This document shows, in pieces, positions 1-7,039 of a stretch of 9,457 bases of DNA. Origin of the DNA: Bacillota bacterium (lineage in GTDB: Bacteria; Bacillota; Clostridia; Acetivibrionales; DSM-1351); assembly GCA_023436485.1 (NCBI GenBank), contig JAEZIU010000039.1, forward strand, positions 1 to 9,457, in the 5' to 3' direction. Numbering within the stretch: position 1 is the first letter of the stretch; the number at the start of each line of letters is the position of its first letter. The notes beneath the pieces are model-generated. The model saw nothing but the letters and a program-made list of their open reading frames with translations. It was not told the DNA's origin and searched no databases. The position numbers were made by a program, and so were the translations under genes.

Positions 1-208
1 CGACAAGAAAAATACTAGAAAGTATAATACCTACAACTGCCATCCATCTTTTAGTTGATTTTATGCCAAGTATCCCCAATATTAGTCCTACAATTGAAAC
101 CGGAATCCCTATAATAGGCAATAGCCACGCCACGGCATCAACTATGCCCAATATAAACGAAGTACGGGCTTTATCCATACAATCCGGTTCACTATTTGAA
201 AAAGACAT
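1..208 (-). CDS. small multi-pass membrane protein, C-terminus beyond window edge
   Basis: The first 69 codons are present and the gene runs off the left edge. A polar start (MSFSNSEPDCMDKAR) is followed by a long Gly/Ile-rich hydrophobic stretch at residues 16-49, with a proline/glycine break around P31-P36, then a K50-S-T-K-R54 loop and a second helix from W55. This is the look of small DUF4190-like membrane proteins, but I cannot confirm the family. The best ribosome site (GAAGGTGG, 223-230) lies 14 bases before the ATG, which is rather far; an in-frame ATT sits 9 bases upstream, so the exact start is uncertain. The gene begins 40 bases after the double-glycine peptide gene with no terminator between them, so co-transcription is likely. 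By position it could be an immunity or export-associated protein for that peptide, which is inference only. Confidence 0.7.
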   Translation of the reverse strand, partial: MSFSNSEPDCMDKARTSFILGIVDAVAWLLPIIGIPVSIVGLILGILGIKSTKRWMAVVGIILSSIFLV

Positions 209-248
209 ACTTACAATTTATTCCACCTTCTATTCTTAATTGGTAGCT

Positions 249-404
249 TTAAAAATAATTAATAATTTTAATTATACCTATAATAATAGTTGTAACGCAT
301 TGCCTTGGAGAATCAATTCCACCATCAATGTGCATAGCCTCTTCATTGTTTAAGTCTTCAAATTGATCTGCCTTAATTTCCATACAAAAGTTTTTCTTAC
401 TCAT
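249..404 (-). CDS. double-glycine leader peptide (pheromone or bacteriocin precursor)
   Basis: The product has 51 residues. The start at 404 is fixed by AGGAGG at 411-416; the longer reading from 488 has no ribosome site. Residues 1-29 fit a double-glycine leader, counting back from the cleavage point: G29 (-1), G28 (-2), I26 (-4), E22 (-8), L18 (-12) and F15 (-15). The predicted released peptide is 22 residues (I30-F51) with a polar start IDSPRQC, one cysteine (C36) and a very hydrophobic tail rich in isoleucine ending NYF. Such leaders are cut and exported by ABC transporters with a C39 peptidase domain; none is in the window. The gene follows a LytTR regulator and GHKL kinase, the partners of ComC-type pheromones, so a signalling peptide is favoured. 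A class II-like bacteriocin is the alternative. A thiolactone AgrD-type product is unlikely, because there is no AgrB and the ring segment would be long. Confidence 0.8.
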   Translation of the reverse strand: MSKKNFCMEIKADQFEDLNNEEAMHIDGGIDSPRQCVTTIIIGIIKIINYF

Positions 405-410
405 AAAAAC

Positions 411-416
411 CCTCCT
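411..416 (-). promoter_or_regulatory. ribosome binding site of the double-glycine peptide gene
   Basis: A perfect AGGAGG on the minus strand sits 6 bases before the ATG at 404. It sets the start codon and excludes the 28-codon upstream extension of the open frame. Confidence 0.85.
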
Positions 417-421
417 AAAAA

Positions 422-480
422 AAAACTGTATTTGGCAATGTCTTAACTTCAACCAATTACAGTTTATTATATTTACAGTT
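422..480 (-). promoter_or_regulatory. cluster of CAGTT elements upstream of the peptide gene (candidate LytTR sites)
   Basis: On the minus strand, GAAGTTAAG (442-450) and TACAGTTTT (422-430) have their AGTT cores 21 bases apart in direct orientation. That is the spacing typical of paired AgrA/ComE half-sites (consensus near ACAGTTAAG). Two further exact copies of TTACAGTT lie on the opposite strand at 457-464 and 473-480, 16 bases apart, flanking a TATAAT (466-471). A weak promoter can be read as TTGAAG (447-452), 16-base spacer, TACAGT (425-430), which would put the second half-site inside the -10. The elements are visible; binding by the neighbouring regulator is inference. Their closeness to the ribosome site is unusual for a class of proteins that mostly activates from upstream. 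Confidence 0.4.
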
Positions 481-534
481 ATATTCAATATATATTACAC
501 AACATGTCTTAATAATGTCATAAAATGCAAATTA

Positions 535-1863
535 TTATATCTTTATATTAAGTAATATTTCCAATTTGAATACTTTATTTTCACAGATGGTACTCAGGCT
601 GCCCTCATATTTTTCCACACTGTCGTTGATATTTTTAAGCCCAAAGCCGTGGTGCTCCTTGTTTTGTTTTGTAGATTCAATCTCTTTTCCTATAATCTTT
701 ATATCCCTCTCAATTGAATTTTCAATTAATATAAACAGGCATTTACCTTGAATATATGTGGAAACTTTGATGAACCTATCGGAATCGTTGGATTTCACAG
801 CTGCTTCTATAGCATTATCCAAGGCATTTGAAAAAATTGTACTGATATCAAAAGGATTTATAAAGTTTTCCCTTGGCAATATCCCGGAAAACTCGAATTT
901 TATTCCCAATTTATGTGCCATCTTATTCTTTTCGTTTAGTATTGCATCTGTGATACTATTTCCGCTGCTTATTTCCAGGTCAAGTCCACGCATAGTGTCC
1001 TCAATTTCGTCAAGCAGCCCCTTTGCTTCATCTATATCACTATTTTCAATCAAGGTCCTAATCAATCTCAGGTGATTTTTCATATCATGCTTTAGCTTTC
1101 TGGTTTCCTGGTTTTTACTCATTATCTGTTCGTAATGATTAAACTGAGTTCGCAGCTGAGCTTCAGACATTTCATTGAGATGTTTATATTTTTTATTAAG
1201 AATCATCTTATCAATTAAAATCATTACTATCACGTTGTATATTATAGTGCATAAAGATGCAATAAGCAGAAATGCGGAAGTATCTACAGGGACATTTACA
1301 AAATTTCTTACTCCCCAATCAAGAATTGTGATTGTTGCAAAGCTGAAGGCAGGAAGCATGATGAGAATTAAGGTTTGAGAAGATGAAAGTATATTTATTT
1401 TTAATGTTGTGTTAGTGGCAAAGTTCTTCAAGAGAATATATACAAGAATAACCAATATAATTTTGATTATGGTTACCCATATTCCCCTTACCCCTCCCGA
1501 TAATGTGCTGAAGAACAAATTATAGTTAAAGCCCATGTTTGTAAAGGATATAATAAAAATATCAACAACATAATTAAGGCAAACTGCTGTAGAAAATGCA
1601 AATATTTTGTGTGCAAAGTTCCCTTTAAAAGCAGTAAAAACAAAAAAGAGTACAAATAGAGAAGTTATGAAATCAACTAAAAACACGATAGGAAAAATAA
1701 TTTTTGCAACTTTAAGTAATCCGTATATAATAAAATATAATATTACATTTTTTTTGGCTTTTTCGGTAAAGTCTAAAAATATTGAAATCATAAAAACAAA
1801 AATCGAAATTTCAAATATACTTGAAATTAAGTCAATTAGGCTATTCCCCAAAATTCCTAGCAT
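535..1863 (-). CDS. membrane sensor histidine kinase, GHKL/HPK10 type (AgrC/ComD-like)
   Basis: A 442-residue kinase. The N-terminal half is hydrophobic with about six or seven membrane segments (roughly 9-30, 40-77, 84-108, 126-148, 163-182, 197-218). A helical linker follows, then the dimerisation and phosphoacceptor helix with KHDMKNHL, where H259 is the likely phosphorylated histidine. The catalytic domain shows the N box NALDNAIEAA (346-355; N346, D349, N350) and the G box HHGFGLKN (404-411). The single-His motif with an asparagine-containing N box is that of peptide-sensing AgrC/ComD kinases, which detect an extracellular peptide and phosphorylate a LytTR regulator. The start overlaps the regulator gene by 7 bases (ATGCTAG), with AAAGGAAA as ribosome site, so the two are translationally linked. 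The downstream double-glycine peptide is the obvious candidate ligand, by context only. Confidence 0.92.
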   Translation of the reverse strand: MLGILGNSLIDLISSIFEISIFVFMISIFLDFTEKAKKNVILYFIIYGLLKVAKIIFPIVFLVDFITSLFVLFFVFTAFKGNFAHKIFAFSTAVCLNYVVDIFIISFTNMGFNYNLFFSTLSGGVRGIWVTIIKIILVILVYILLKNFATNTTLKINILSSSQTLILIMLPAFSFATITILDWGVRNFVNVPVDTSAFLLIASLCTIIYNVIVMILIDKMILNKKYKHLNEMSEAQLRTQFNHYEQIMSKNQETRKLKHDMKNHLRLIRTLIENSDIDEAKGLLDEIEDTMRGLDLEISSGNSITDAILNEKNKMAHKLGIKFEFSGILPRENFINPFDISTIFSNALDNAIEAAVKSNDSDRFIKVSTYIQGKCLFILIENSIERDIKIIGKEIESTKQNKEHHGFGLKNINDSVEKYEGSLSTICENKVFKLEILLNIKI

Positions 1864-2561
1864 TTTATATTTCCTTTCATAAACGCCTTAAAAGCCTCCT
1901 TAAATAAATTAATTTTTAGTCTGCTGATTAAAACCTTCTGGTTATTGGTCAAAACAATCTCACTATTTGAAAATTCGCAAACGTGCTCAAGATTTACAAG
2001 ATAACCCTTATGGCACCTGAAAAACTGCTTGTTTCTGAGAGAGGCTTCTATTTGATTCATTTTTCCCAGAATCGTAATTGTTCCGTTTTTTGAATGAATA
2101 TTAATTTTTCTCCCGTAACACTCAAAGTAGTAAATATCCTCTATTTGTATCCTGAAAGTATGATTGTTGCACACGGCTTCGAAATGGGTAGTTTTCCTGT
2201 CTATAACTTCAGCTATGGCGTTATTGAGAATATTGTTGACTTTGTCTATGTCAATGGGTTTTACAATATAGTTGTACGGCTTGACCTGAAAAGAATCAAA
2301 AACCATTTCTTTGTGAGAAGTGAGAAATATAATCATTCCCCCATAGCCGCCTTTGCGAAGACCATTGGCAGTTTCAATCCCGTTTATACCGGCCATCTCA
2401 ATATCCAGTATTACTATATCGTTATACAAATACTTACTGTCCAGCAAATTCTCTCCGCTGTCAAAAGACAGTACTTCTATATCAGGCCTTATACCTTTTA
2501 TGTTGGAGGCTAATGTTCCAGTAATTTGGTTTTCATCATCGCATAGGGAAATTCGTATCAT
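1857..2561 (-). CDS. LytTR-family response regulator (AgrA/ComE-like)
   Basis: The 234-residue protein has a receiver domain (about 1-118) followed by a LytTR DNA-binding domain (about 128-232). The receiver has the acidic pair D8-D9, phosphoacceptor D53 in ILDIEM, T81 and K101 before P102, so all key residues are present. The DNA-binding part carries YYFECYGRKINI (144-155) and FFRCHKGYLVNL (180-191), hallmarks of the fold that binds direct repeats about 21 bases apart. AGGTGA lies just before the start at 2561. It is the first gene of the regulator-kinase pair, with its own candidate promoter. It should be phosphorylated by the overlapping kinase; targets are unknown, though the repeats at 422-480 are candidates. 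Confidence 0.93.
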   Translation of the reverse strand: MIRISLCDDENQITGTLASNIKGIRPDIEVLSFDSGENLLDSKYLYNDIVILDIEMAGINGIETANGLRKGGYGGMIIFLTSHKEMVFDSFQVKPYNYIVKPIDIDKVNNILNNAIAEVIDRKTTHFEAVCNNHTFRIQIEDIYYFECYGRKINIHSKNGTITILGKMNQIEASLRNKQFFRCHKGYLVNLEHVCEFSNSEIVLTNNQKVLISRLKINLFKEAFKAFMKGNIKC

Positions 2562-2590
2562 TCAATCACCTGCAAAAAAATATTATGTAT

Positions 2591-2619
2591 ATTGTACCAT
2601 AATTTCCTAATATTCTGAA
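2591..2619 (-). promoter_or_regulatory. promoter of the regulator-kinase operon
   Basis: On the minus strand, TTCAGA (2614-2619), a 17-base spacer and TACAAT (2591-2596), preceded by TG at 2598-2599, form an extended -10 promoter. Transcription would begin near 2584, leaving a leader of about 20 bases before the regulator ATG. The signals match consensus at 4/6 and 5/6. Confidence 0.55.
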
Positions 2620-2623
2620 TATT
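2609..2623. repeat. 15-base palindrome over the -35 of the regulator operon
   Basis: AATATTCTGAATATT is a perfect inverted repeat with 6-base arms and a 3-base centre. It contains the proposed -35 hexamer, so a protein bound there would block RNA polymerase. It is not shaped like a LytTR site. In this AT-rich DNA it may also be chance. Confidence 0.35.
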
Positions 2624-2648
2624 TTTTATACAGAAGATAAAAATGCAT

Positions 2649-4961
2649 TTATAATCTGCTGAAAATCGAGAAATTTTTTACTTTTATGCTGTCATTAATT
2701 ATATATGTCCATGTAGCCGAAGGAGTTTGCAGACCCTTATCAGCCAACTGACCGTCATCCATGGAAAAATCAGTATTTTCAATAGTATGGAGTATTTTTC
2801 CATCTATTTCTTTCCGGAGTTGTTCAAATTTATTGATACTAAGCCTGTTAAACTCGTCCACAGGGTCTTTTCTGCCTGCCGACACCAGATTTATTCCTTC
2901 CTTAATGTTTTCGCAGTATTCAAGAAAGTCATACCAGATCTCGTCCATACAATTAAGAGATATTTTTCTCTGAATTTCATCAACTCTTTCTTTTCCATAC
3001 TTACTGCACAGCTCTTTATAAAGCTCTTTATTCTCAATGGACAAAAGCCCCGGGACATTGCAGGACAGTACTTCAAACCTGCTTTTAAAGAATTCCCTTC
3101 TTTGCCATTCAAGCAGATATGAGTATTTTCCCAATGTTTTTCTTATCTCAAAGTTCTGTCCGTTGACAACTCTCTGTATATGGCATATCAATGACAACAG
3201 CTTTCTGTCATCAATCTTTTCCTCTTGCCTGAATCCATAATATTTTGTTGGAATAACCTTTCCTATGCCGAACTGTACCAATAAATCATCTTCCAGACTT
3301 ATAAAAAAGCGTGAAGAACCGGGATCTCCCTGTCTTCCGGCCCTGCCCCTCAACTGGTTGTCTATTCTGACACATTCGTTTCTGTTAGTTCCTATGACGT
3401 AAAGGCCACCCAATTCCAACACCTTTTTTCTTTCTTCCGGGGAATCTTCTCCTCCAAGTTTTATATCAACTCCCCGTCCTGCCATATTGGTAGACACGGT
3501 AACAGCTCCGAGTTTTCCTGAAAGTGCAATTATTTCTGCCTCTTCTGCATCGTTTTTTGCATTTAAAACCACACATACTATTCCTTGCTGTTTGAGCATA
3601 TCTGCCAGCTTCTCAGATTCCCTTATACTTGATGTTCCTATAAGTACTGGCCGACCGTGGTTATGAGAAGCACGAACCTCTTCAACTATGGCATTATATT
3701 TTGCTTCATTGTGTGTGTAAACAAAATCGTCATAATCAACACGGATGCATTTTTTATTTGGGTGGACAACATAGACATCATGTTCATATGTACTTAGGAA
3801 CTCCTCCTCAGATGATTTTGCCGTTGCCGTCATTCCTGACATTTGAGGATACAAACTTATAAAATTCTGAATTGTTATTTTCCCCAATATTCTATTACTT
3901 GATATGGATTTAAGTCCTTCAACAGCTTCTAGTGCCATTTGAAGTCCATAATCCCACTTTCGTCTGTCCGCAACCCGTCCTGTAAATTCATCTACGATTT
4001 CAATCCGACCTTCTTTTATAATATAATGAATATCCCGTTTTAATAGGACTTTAGCATGAAGCATATTATTTACATCTGTAAGTGTTTCTACGTTCTCTCT
4101 GTTATACAGGTTCCCGCAGCCAAGATAATTTTCCACTACAGAACTGCCGGCTTCAGTCAAATAAACATTTCTGCTGTTCTCATCAATCATATAATCAATG
4201 TTTCGTCTCAACAATCCCACCAGTTCTATCAAACGGTTATCGATTTCGTGCTGTGTTCCCATGCTTCCTGCTATAACCAGAGGTGTCCTGGCTTCATCAA
4301 TAAGAATTGCATCCGCCTCGTCAACAATTACGGCGTTGAATGGTCTATGTACTATTTCATCCTTGTCATATACTATGGCATCCCTTAGATAATCAAAACC
4401 TGCTTCTTTCGGCGTAACATAAGTTATATCTGCCAGATATGCATCTCTTCTTTGAAGCCTGTCCATATCTTCCTGAATATATGACGCTTTTAATCCCCAC
4501 AAATCATATATTCCCTTCATCCATTCTGCATCTCTTTTTGCAAGGTAATCATTAAATGTAAATATGTGAACACCTTTGCCGGAAAGTGCATTTAAAACTG
4601 CCGGAAAAACAGCTGCCAGAGTTTTTCCCTCTCCTGTAGGCAATTCTGCAATTTTCCCAAAATATAGTGCTATTCCCGTCAGTAGTTGTGAATCATATGG
4701 GTCAACGCATAACACTCGCCTGCATATCTCTTTCGTAATTGCGTAACATTCAGTCATGTATTCATTAACAAATTGCTGGTTTTCACGGATATTAAAATTA
4801 TCTGAATTGTTAAGAAAATAAAGAGAATAGCGTTTTTTATAATCACTAATTAATTGTTGAAGTTCATAATCCGTAAAGCACTTATAGTTATTATTATTAA
4901 TTATGTTAACTAGTATTTTATATTGCACAGGTTTTATACCTTTTTTTCTTTTAAAAAACAT
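2649..4961 (-). CDS. secA2: accessory preprotein translocase ATPase SecA2-type, reduced helical wing domain
   Basis: A 770-residue SecA family ATPase that would drive protein export through SecYEG. Motifs in order: Walker A TGEGKT (109-114), helicase segment TFNDYLAKRDAEW (135-147), ITYVTPKEAGFDYLRD (179-194), DEAD box VDEADAILIDEA (213-224), SGMTATAK (375-382), NMAGRGVDIKLG (492-503) and RIDNQLRGRAGRQGDPGSS (532-550). The scaffold helix NFEIRKTL (603-610) is followed, after only about 40 residues, by the two-helix-finger region MDEIWYDFLEYCENIKEGI (672-690). Housekeeping SecA has roughly 100 residues of helical wing there. The C-terminal CxC...HC zinc motif is missing. Size and losses fit SecA2 rather than SecA1. 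Changes from canonical motifs include P108 before Walker A and A216 in DEAD. GGAGGTG precedes the ATG, 37 bases after the preceding small gene, suggesting an operon. Its substrate is unknown. Confidence 0.9.
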   Translation of the reverse strand: MFFKRKKGIKPVQYKILVNIINNNNYKCFTDYELQQLISDYKKRYSLYFLNNSDNFNIRENQQFVNEYMTECYAITKEICRRVLCVDPYDSQLLTGIALYFGKIAELPTGEGKTLAAVFPAVLNALSGKGVHIFTFNDYLAKRDAEWMKGIYDLWGLKASYIQEDMDRLQRRDAYLADITYVTPKEAGFDYLRDAIVYDKDEIVHRPFNAVIVDEADAILIDEARTPLVIAGSMGTQHEIDNRLIELVGLLRRNIDYMIDENSRNVYLTEAGSSVVENYLGCGNLYNRENVETLTDVNNMLHAKVLLKRDIHYIIKEGRIEIVDEFTGRVADRRKWDYGLQMALEAVEGLKSISSNRILGKITIQNFISLYPQMSGMTATAKSSEEEFLSTYEHDVYVVHPNKKCIRVDYDDFVYTHNEAKYNAIVEEVRASHNHGRPVLIGTSSIRESEKLADMLKQQGIVCVVLNAKNDAEEAEIIALSGKLGAVTVSTNMAGRGVDIKLGGEDSPEERKKVLELGGLYVIGTNRNECVRIDNQLRGRAGRQGDPGSSRFFISLEDDLLVQFGIGKVIPTKYYGFRQEEKIDDRKLLSLICHIQRVVNGQNFEIRKTLGKYSYLLEWQRREFFKSRFEVLSCNVPGLLSIENKELYKELCSKYGKERVDEIQRKISLNCMDEIWYDFLEYCENIKEGINLVSAGRKDPVDEFNRLSINKFEQLRKEIDGKILHTIENTDFSMDDGQLADKGLQTPSATWTYIINDSIKVKNFSIFSRL

Positions 4962-4998
4962 TGAACACCTCCATTAAATTACCTTATCTGATAGAAAT

Positions 4999-5289
4999 TT
5001 AAGCAGTTATCTCATTTTTTATTTCTGACTTATATTGTTCAAATTCATCTATTGTTATATCACACAAGTTGTTTTTGTCAGGCATGTATTTACTTAGTAT
5101 TCTTAGCCCCTCGGCACATTCACTGACTCTTTCATTATATTTTAATTCTCCAAGTGCGAGCTTTTTCTTTGTATTCCCAAGAATAATCAGATATCCATCC
5201 AGCTTCAATGGAACAGCATATCTGTCCCTGTGAGGCTGTAGCCTTCCTTCTAAAGCATACATGCCACTCTGTCCTGATAATTCCCCCAT
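4999..5289 (-). CDS. unrecognised 96-residue protein (possibly 3' part of a split gene)
   Basis: I do not recognise this family. The product is soluble and charged: a mixed segment (GRLQPHRDRYAVPLKLDGYLI would be strand-rich) is followed by a probable helix with ELKYNERVSECAEGLRILSKY and an acidic/basic C-terminal helix. Its ATG at 5289 lies one base after the stop of the upstream ORF, with AAAGGA as a plausible ribosome site, so translational coupling is possible. However, the ATG runs straight into a GGGGG tract (5283-5287), and the preceding protein-like reading lies in a different frame, so this may be the last half of one ~203-residue protein interrupted by frameshifts. It precedes secA2 by 37 bases and is probably co-transcribed with it, suggesting a role beside the SecA2 pathway. 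That role is inference. Confidence 0.6.
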   Translation of the reverse strand: MGELSGQSGMYALEGRLQPHRDRYAVPLKLDGYLIILGNTKKKLALGELKYNERVSECAEGLRILSKYMPDKNNLCDITIDEFEQYKSEIKNEITA

Positions 5290-5290
5290 T

Positions 5291-5608
5291 TCAATCCTTT
5301 TGCACTCTCAAGGTGATCCAGACTAATCTCGGCCCTATCTGAAAAATCGGTTTCCGCAAGACCAGAACATTTTTTCCGTTTGGCCTTGCTATTACAGTTG
5401 AATCCAGACTTAATGCTAATATAGAGCCTCCAACAATAGGCAGATCTGCATTTGAGCCGCAAATGTAATGGGGAAACTGTCTGACAAATTCCAACAGCAA
5501 TTGAAAAGTCATTTTTGAAATAGCCATCGGCTCATATTTTTCACCAAATTGAAGAAGCCGCTCAATCTCATAAGCAGGATTAATCAATAAACTTCCCTCT
5601 TTTGTCAT
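5291..5608 (-). CDS. unrecognised 105-residue protein (possibly 5' part of a split gene)
   Basis: No family is recognised. The first 80 or so residues look like a real soluble protein (helical NPAYEIERLLQFGEKYEP, then hydrophobic strands such as IVGGSILALSLDS). The last 20 or so, after KPIF, use G/C-ending codons far more than the neighbours and look unlike protein, while another frame over the same bases reads smoothly (SDRAEISLDHLESAKGLKWG). This suggests a 1-base loss at the T5 tract (5342-5346). The ATG at 5608 has no clear ribosome site. GAGGGA just inside the ORF would serve an in-frame TTG at 5587, an alternative start. It is the first gene of the presumed secA2 operon. Confidence 0.55.
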   Translation of the reverse strand: MTKEGSLLINPAYEIERLLQFGEKYEPMAISKMTFQLLLEFVRQFPHYICGSNADLPIVGGSILALSLDSTVIARPNGKNVLVLRKPIFQIGPRLVWITLRVQKD

Positions 5609-5702
5609 CAGTTATTTCAACGAAAATATGTTCAATGATTATTTATTATATATACTATATTACCACTTTATAGAATAAATTTAATAAAAAAGTACACCTC
5701 AA

Positions 5703-5726
5703 AAGTTAGATATTTTTATCCAACCT
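5703..5726 (-). terminator. possible terminator after fabV
   Basis: On the minus strand AGGTTGGATA, an AAAA loop and TATCTAACTT form a 10-pair stem with two G-U pairs, about 55 bases after the fabV stop. The following T run is short (the stem ends ACTTTT, then GAGG), so termination may be inefficient. Confidence 0.35.
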
Positions 5727-5780
5727 TTGGGATGCACTTCACATGCAGGATTTCACCCGGTTTATGCTTTTAATGATAGT

Positions 5781-6968
5781 TTAGTCTATGCCTTCAATAC
5801 TGACTTCTATGTCAACATCGGCATTATAGTCAACACCTTCAAATTCAAAACCGAAAAGTCTGAAAAACTCTTTTCTGTAGCCTTCAATATCAGTAATGTC
5901 TTTAACATTATCGTTGTTGGCTTTATTCCAGAGTTTTGTTACCTCAGTCTGAATCTCAGGAAGCATTTCCAAATCATCCATACAGATTCTGCCCTTACTG
6001 TCCAGTTTCAAGTCCCCTGAATAGACCCTGTCACTGAACATTCTGTACATTTGCTCAATACAGCCCTCATGAATATTTTTTTCTTTCATTACTTTGAATA
6101 AGGCACTAATATAAAGAGAGATAACAGGTATAGCTGCACTGGCCTGAGTTACAACCGCTTTATTGATAGATACATAAGCTTTTCCGCCGATACTCTTAAG
6201 ATTCTCGTTAATTTTGGGCACAGTAGCCTCAAGGTCATCCTTTGCTTTTCCGATAGTTCCCTCTCTGTAAACAGAATGAGTCATTTCGGGGCCTACGTAG
6301 GAATATGCAAGTGTAATTGCATTCTTCTCAAGAACATCGGCATTTTTCAGGGCATCCATCCACATTGCCCAGTCCTCTCCACCCATTACTGCAATAGTTT
6401 GTCTTATTTCATCTTCACTAGCAGGTTCAATAGTTGTTTCAGAAACCACCTGTGTATGAAAGTCTACCGTTTTTGATGTATAAGTTGATCCTATTGGCTT
6501 TATAACCGAATTGAATACCTCACCGGTTACAGGATGTGTCCTTCTTGGAGAAGCCAGACTGTAAACTACCATGTCTACCTTTCCAAGGTCTTTTTTTATT
6601 AAATCTATAGTTTTCTGCTTTATTTCATTTGAAAAGGCATCACCGTTTATACTTTTTGCATACAGGCCATCTTCTTTCGCTATTTTTTCAAAAGCCGCTG
6701 AATTGTACCATCCTGCAGAAGCTGTTTTATTTTTAACTGCAGGCCTCTCAAAGAATATACCGATTGTAGCTGCTCCGCAACCAAATGCAGCTGTTATTCT
6801 GGATGCCAGTCCGTATCCTGTTGAAGCACCGATAACCAGTACTTTTTTAGCACCACTTACTTTTTCCTGATTTTTAACATACTCAATCTGTTTCCTGACA
6901 CTATATTCACAGCCCGCAGGGTGAGATGTTGTACAAATAAATCCTCGGAATTTAGGCGAAACTATCAT
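5781..6968 (-). CDS. fabV: trans-2-enoyl-CoA / enoyl-ACP reductase, FabV/TER family (NADH)
   Basis: The 395-residue length is full for the family. The enzyme reduces the trans-2 double bond of enoyl thioesters with NAD(P)H: enoyl-ACP in fatty-acid elongation (FabV) or crotonyl-CoA in butyryl-CoA formation (TER). The N-terminus carries the family signature RGFICTTSHPAGC (8-20). The nucleotide-binding loop is VIGASTGYGLASRI (45-58). The catalytic pair follows the family's Y-X8-K spacing, Y234 and K243, in SVYREGTIGKAK. A strong GGAGG stands before the ATG. The gene is single, with its own promoter and a FapR-like palindrome upstream, which would favour the lipid-synthesis role. Sequence alone does not separate the two substrates. 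Confidence 0.95.
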   Translation of the reverse strand: MIVSPKFRGFICTTSHPAGCEYSVRKQIEYVKNQEKVSGAKKVLVIGASTGYGLASRITAAFGCGAATIGIFFERPAVKNKTASAGWYNSAAFEKIAKEDGLYAKSINGDAFSNEIKQKTIDLIKKDLGKVDMVVYSLASPRRTHPVTGEVFNSVIKPIGSTYTSKTVDFHTQVVSETTIEPASEDEIRQTIAVMGGEDWAMWMDALKNADVLEKNAITLAYSYVGPEMTHSVYREGTIGKAKDDLEATVPKINENLKSIGGKAYVSINKAVVTQASAAIPVISLYISALFKVMKEKNIHEGCIEQMYRMFSDRVYSGDLKLDSKGRICMDDLEMLPEIQTEVTKLWNKANNDNVKDITDIEGYRKEFFRLFGFEFEGVDYNADVDIEVSIEGID

Positions 6969-7039
6969 AAAATCCTCCTTGAATTTCAGCTTTATTCATA
7001 AGCCGGATTAATGCTTAACATTTTTAATCTCTACTGTAT

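Noticed and set aside
249..404. AgrD-type cyclic autoinducer precursor
   Set aside because: The double-glycine leader fits fully, there is no AgrB, and the cysteine is 15 residues from the C-terminus rather than in a short ring followed by an acidic tail.
405..488. 28-codon upstream extension of the double-glycine peptide gene
   Set aside because: It overlaps the perfect AGGAGG and has no ribosome site of its own; the leader consensus begins correctly at the inner ATG.
2094..2513. 139-codon plus-strand ORF opposite the response regulator
   Set aside because: The opposite strand encodes a complete, motif-bearing regulator; this frame has no family motif or ribosome site.
2891..3112. 73-codon minus-strand ORF inside secA2
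   Set aside because: Another frame of an intact SecA2 coding region with all expected motifs.
5250..5462. 70-codon minus-strand ORF as a separate gene
   Set aside because: Its first half is cysteine/lysine-rich noise lying under the 105-residue ORF; only its last part looks like protein and is better explained as the middle of a frameshifted gene.
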